Positions 4,676-5,299 of a stretch of 5,299 nt of DNA are shown one piece after another. The notes under the pieces were generated by a model. The model was given only the letters and a program-made list of their open reading frames with translations, was not told the origin of the DNA and made no database searches. Positions within the stretch are counted from its first letter, which is position 1. Every line of letters begins with the position of its first letter. The translations under genes and the position numbers were made by a program. Location of the stretch: NCBI GenBank assembly GCA_015295885.1, contig DVEE01000061.1, positions 1 to 5,299 of the forward strand. Direction: 5' to 3'. This DNA comes from Leptolyngbyaceae cyanobacterium M65_K2018_010 (GTDB lineage: Bacteria; Cyanobacteriota; Cyanobacteriia; Phormidesmidales; Phormidesmidaceae).

Positions 4676-4695
4676 GCTTTAGATCGCTTTAGATC
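4676..4695. repeat. Perfect 10-bp tandem repeat GCTTTAGATC x2
   Basis: Two adjacent identical copies, 4676-4685 and 4686-4695, each ending in GATC. The one-helical-turn period puts both copies on the same DNA face, as in paired protein-binding sites. No known factor is matched. Confidence 0.7.
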
Positions 4696-4716
4696 AATGG
4701 GGCATCCTGCGCAACA

Positions 4717-4745
4717 TTGACAGCCCCCAGGGAGTTGGGCAGAAT
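4717..4745 (+). promoter_or_regulatory. Sigma-70-type promoter candidate, TTGACA-17-CAGAAT
   Basis: A perfect -35 TTGACA (4717-4722), a 17-bp spacer and CAGAAT (4740-4745, four of six matches) predict a start near 4752. The transcript would run through hairpins at 4765-4783 and 4907-4929 toward the DUF2811 gene, giving a leader of roughly 235 nt, or could end early as a small RNA. Confidence 0.5.
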
Positions 4746-4764
4746 AGTGCGACTAGCAATCGTT

Positions 4765-4784
4765 AAGGCCCACTGAGGGCTTTT
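4765..4784 (+). terminator. Short terminator-like hairpin just after the 4717 promoter
   Basis: AAGGCCC (4765-4771) pairs with GGGCTTT (4777-4783), seven pairs including one G-T, around a 5-nt loop, with the T-run TTTT at 4781-4784. It begins about 13 nt after the predicted transcription start, so it could act as an attenuator. The T-run is short and is partly consumed by the stem. Confidence 0.35.
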
Positions 4785-4906
4785 GGGTGTTCCTGCTCTC
4801 CCGGTTGGCGAGACCGCAGGGCTTTGGCCTCTTCAGGGGCAACTTCTATCCCGGGTGTCTTGGGGCCCCCTCCTTGGATGTAGGGGACTTACCCTGGCGG
4901 TTTTTG

Positions 4907-4929
4907 GGTCAAACTCCCAGAGTTTGGCT
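4907..4929 (+). repeat. Strong hairpin upstream of the DUF2811 gene
   Basis: CAAACTC (4910-4916) and GAGTTTG (4920-4926) pair perfectly around a 3-nt loop. Adding wobble pairs extends the stem to ten (4907-4929). No T-run follows. It sits 24 bp before a TATACT -10 candidate. Confidence 0.5.
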
Positions 4930-4952
4930 GGGTTGGTTTGCGTCTATGCCTG

Positions 4953-4958
4953 TATACT
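4953..4958 (+). promoter_or_regulatory. -10 candidate TATACT for the DUF2811 gene
   Basis: TATACT matches TATAAT at five of six positions, 30 bp before the start codon. No -35 has proper spacing (TTGGTT at 4933 is only 14 bp away). It could be a proximal promoter alongside the one at 4717. Confidence 0.3.
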
Positions 4959-4988
4959 CCACACCTAATTTTTAGGAACCTAAAGCCT

Positions 4989-5204
4989 ATGATTTCTAAC
5001 TCGATTCAACCTAGAGTCAGCTTGATGGCGGAAATACCAGAAGAGCTCAATGAAGCGCTTCAATCCTACCTGGCTAATCACGCCAGCTGGAGTCAGCATC
5101 GGGTGTTTTGCGCTGCCCTATCGCTATTTTTGATGCAAAACAGCAACTGCGATCGGGATGTGAATCGCATTTACCTAGATGCGCTGTTTGATTACGTTCA
5201 CTAG
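4989..5204 (+). CDS. Small DUF2811-type protein (71 aa)
   Basis: A short soluble protein of unknown function. After a variable N-terminus the sequence VSLMAEIPEELNEALQSYL (11-29), then WSQHRVFCAALSLFLMQN (36-53) and YLDALFDYV near the end, match the pattern I recall for the cyanobacterial DUF2811 family. Helix-rich content with an EIPEEL motif recalls small DNA-binding or antitoxin-like folds, but no such function should be assumed. The ATG at 4989 is chosen because AGGA at 4974-4977 lies 11 nt upstream; an in-frame TTG at 4938 would add 17 unrelated residues and would overlap the -10 candidate. The gene lies to the right of the candidate origin, and its stop overlaps that of a convergent frame on the other strand. 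Confidence 0.8.
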   Translation: MISNSIQPRVSLMAEIPEELNEALQSYLANHASWSQHRVFCAALSLFLMQNSNCDRDVNRIYLDALFDYVH

Positions 5205-5299
5205 CCTGAGCTCACTTCAGCGCGCCCCTGTTGCCGCAAGCTATCAGCCTTAATATTGATGGTGAGGGCAGGGTAAACCAACCGGTCAACGGCGGCCCC
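5201..5299 (-). CDS. C-terminal end of an unrecognised protein entering from the right edge (partial)
   Basis: On the minus strand a frame is open from the window edge for 32 codons and ends with TAG at 5203-5201. The residues (AAVDRLVYPALTINIKAD, then SLRQQGRAEVSSG) look like ordinary protein rather than random translation, with alternating hydrophobic positions in LVYPALTINI. I do not recognise the family. It is convergent with the DUF2811 gene and the stops overlap. With fewer than 100 bases visible it may still be a chance open frame. Confidence 0.4.
   Translation of the reverse strand, partial: GAAVDRLVYPALTINIKADSLRQQGRAEVSSG

Larger units (their letters stand above)
4334..4988. other. 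655-bp non-coding region carrying the candidate origin and leader elements
   Basis: No frame here has a plausible product, start site and composition together. The left 120 bp hold a candidate terminator. The centre holds an AT-rich tract, DnaA-box-like sites and inverted repeats. The right 270 bp hold a promoter, several hairpins and the 5' leader of the DUF2811 gene. The right part is visibly T-rich over A on the + strand (4761-4800 has 13 T and 4 A), which would fit rightward leading-strand bias but is too short to prove it. Confidence 0.6.

Noticed and set aside
4880..4892. NtcA site GTA-N8-TAC
   Set aside because: The spacer is seven bases, not eight.
4905..4919. tRNA T-arm-like stem with a 7-nt loop (TCAAACT)
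   Set aside because: No acceptor, D or anticodon arms around it, and the loop lacks the TTC start.
4955..4963. TACTCCACA as a further DnaA box
   Set aside because: Two mismatches, isolated, and overlapping the -10 candidate.
4783..4975. Two short + strand frames (4783-4968 and 4787-4975)
   Set aside because: Trp/Gly/Leu-rich translations of a hairpin-rich leader without Shine-Dalgarno or family resemblance.

Overview
The window looks like cyanobacterial chromosome. The evidence is a CrhR-type DEAD-box helicase directly behind rimO (the linkage known from Synechocystis), a DUF2811-type small protein (a cyanobacterial family), a small four-cysteine protein of cyanobacterial type, two exact HIP1 octamers (GCGATCGC), and DnaA-box-like sites with the TTTTCCACA spelling reported for Synechococcus elongatus. 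GC content is moderate to high. The genus cannot be fixed from this sequence; a filamentous or Leptolyngbya-like cyanobacterium is only a guess.

Layout. Positions 2-262 (+) hold the C-terminal TRAM end of rimO, cut by the window edge. After a 66-bp gap with a GC-rich hairpin comes crhR (329-1747, +), very likely co-transcribed with rimO. A 220-bp leader with competing stem-loops precedes a 65-aa four-cysteine protein (1968-2165, +). A 154-bp gap with a weak terminator and an operator-like dyad leads to an unrecognised helical protein (2320-2886, +). Converging on it from the other strand, 25 bp away, is a short-chain dehydrogenase (2912-3598, -) that resembles plant and cyanobacterial NADPH-dependent pterin aldehyde reductase-like proteins. 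Divergent from that gene is a two-TM membrane protein (3743-4333, +).

The 655 bp from 4334 to 4988 contain no convincing gene and are the most interesting part. They hold an AT-rich tract (4456-4474), a GC heptamer (4475-4481), a helically spaced row of DnaA-box-like sites (4482, 4493, 4504, 4525), and an opposed perfect TTATCCACA box (4568-4576). To the right follow a nested inverted repeat (4591-4664), a perfect 10-bp tandem repeat (4676-4695), a good sigma-70-like promoter (4717-4745) and two hairpins. I read 4456-4576 as a candidate chromosomal replication origin (oriC) with a bacterial basal-unwinding layout. No dnaA or dnaN gene is visible in the window.

The right end carries the 71-aa DUF2811-type gene (4989-5204, +). 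A minus-strand reading frame enters from the window edge and ends at 5201, so its stop overlaps the DUF2811 stop within the palindrome CTAG.

Functionally, rimO and crhR belong to translation and RNA metabolism. The other genes form no evident pathway, which fits a housekeeping neighbourhood around an origin better than a mobile or defence island. No transposase, tRNA, rRNA or CRISPR array was seen.
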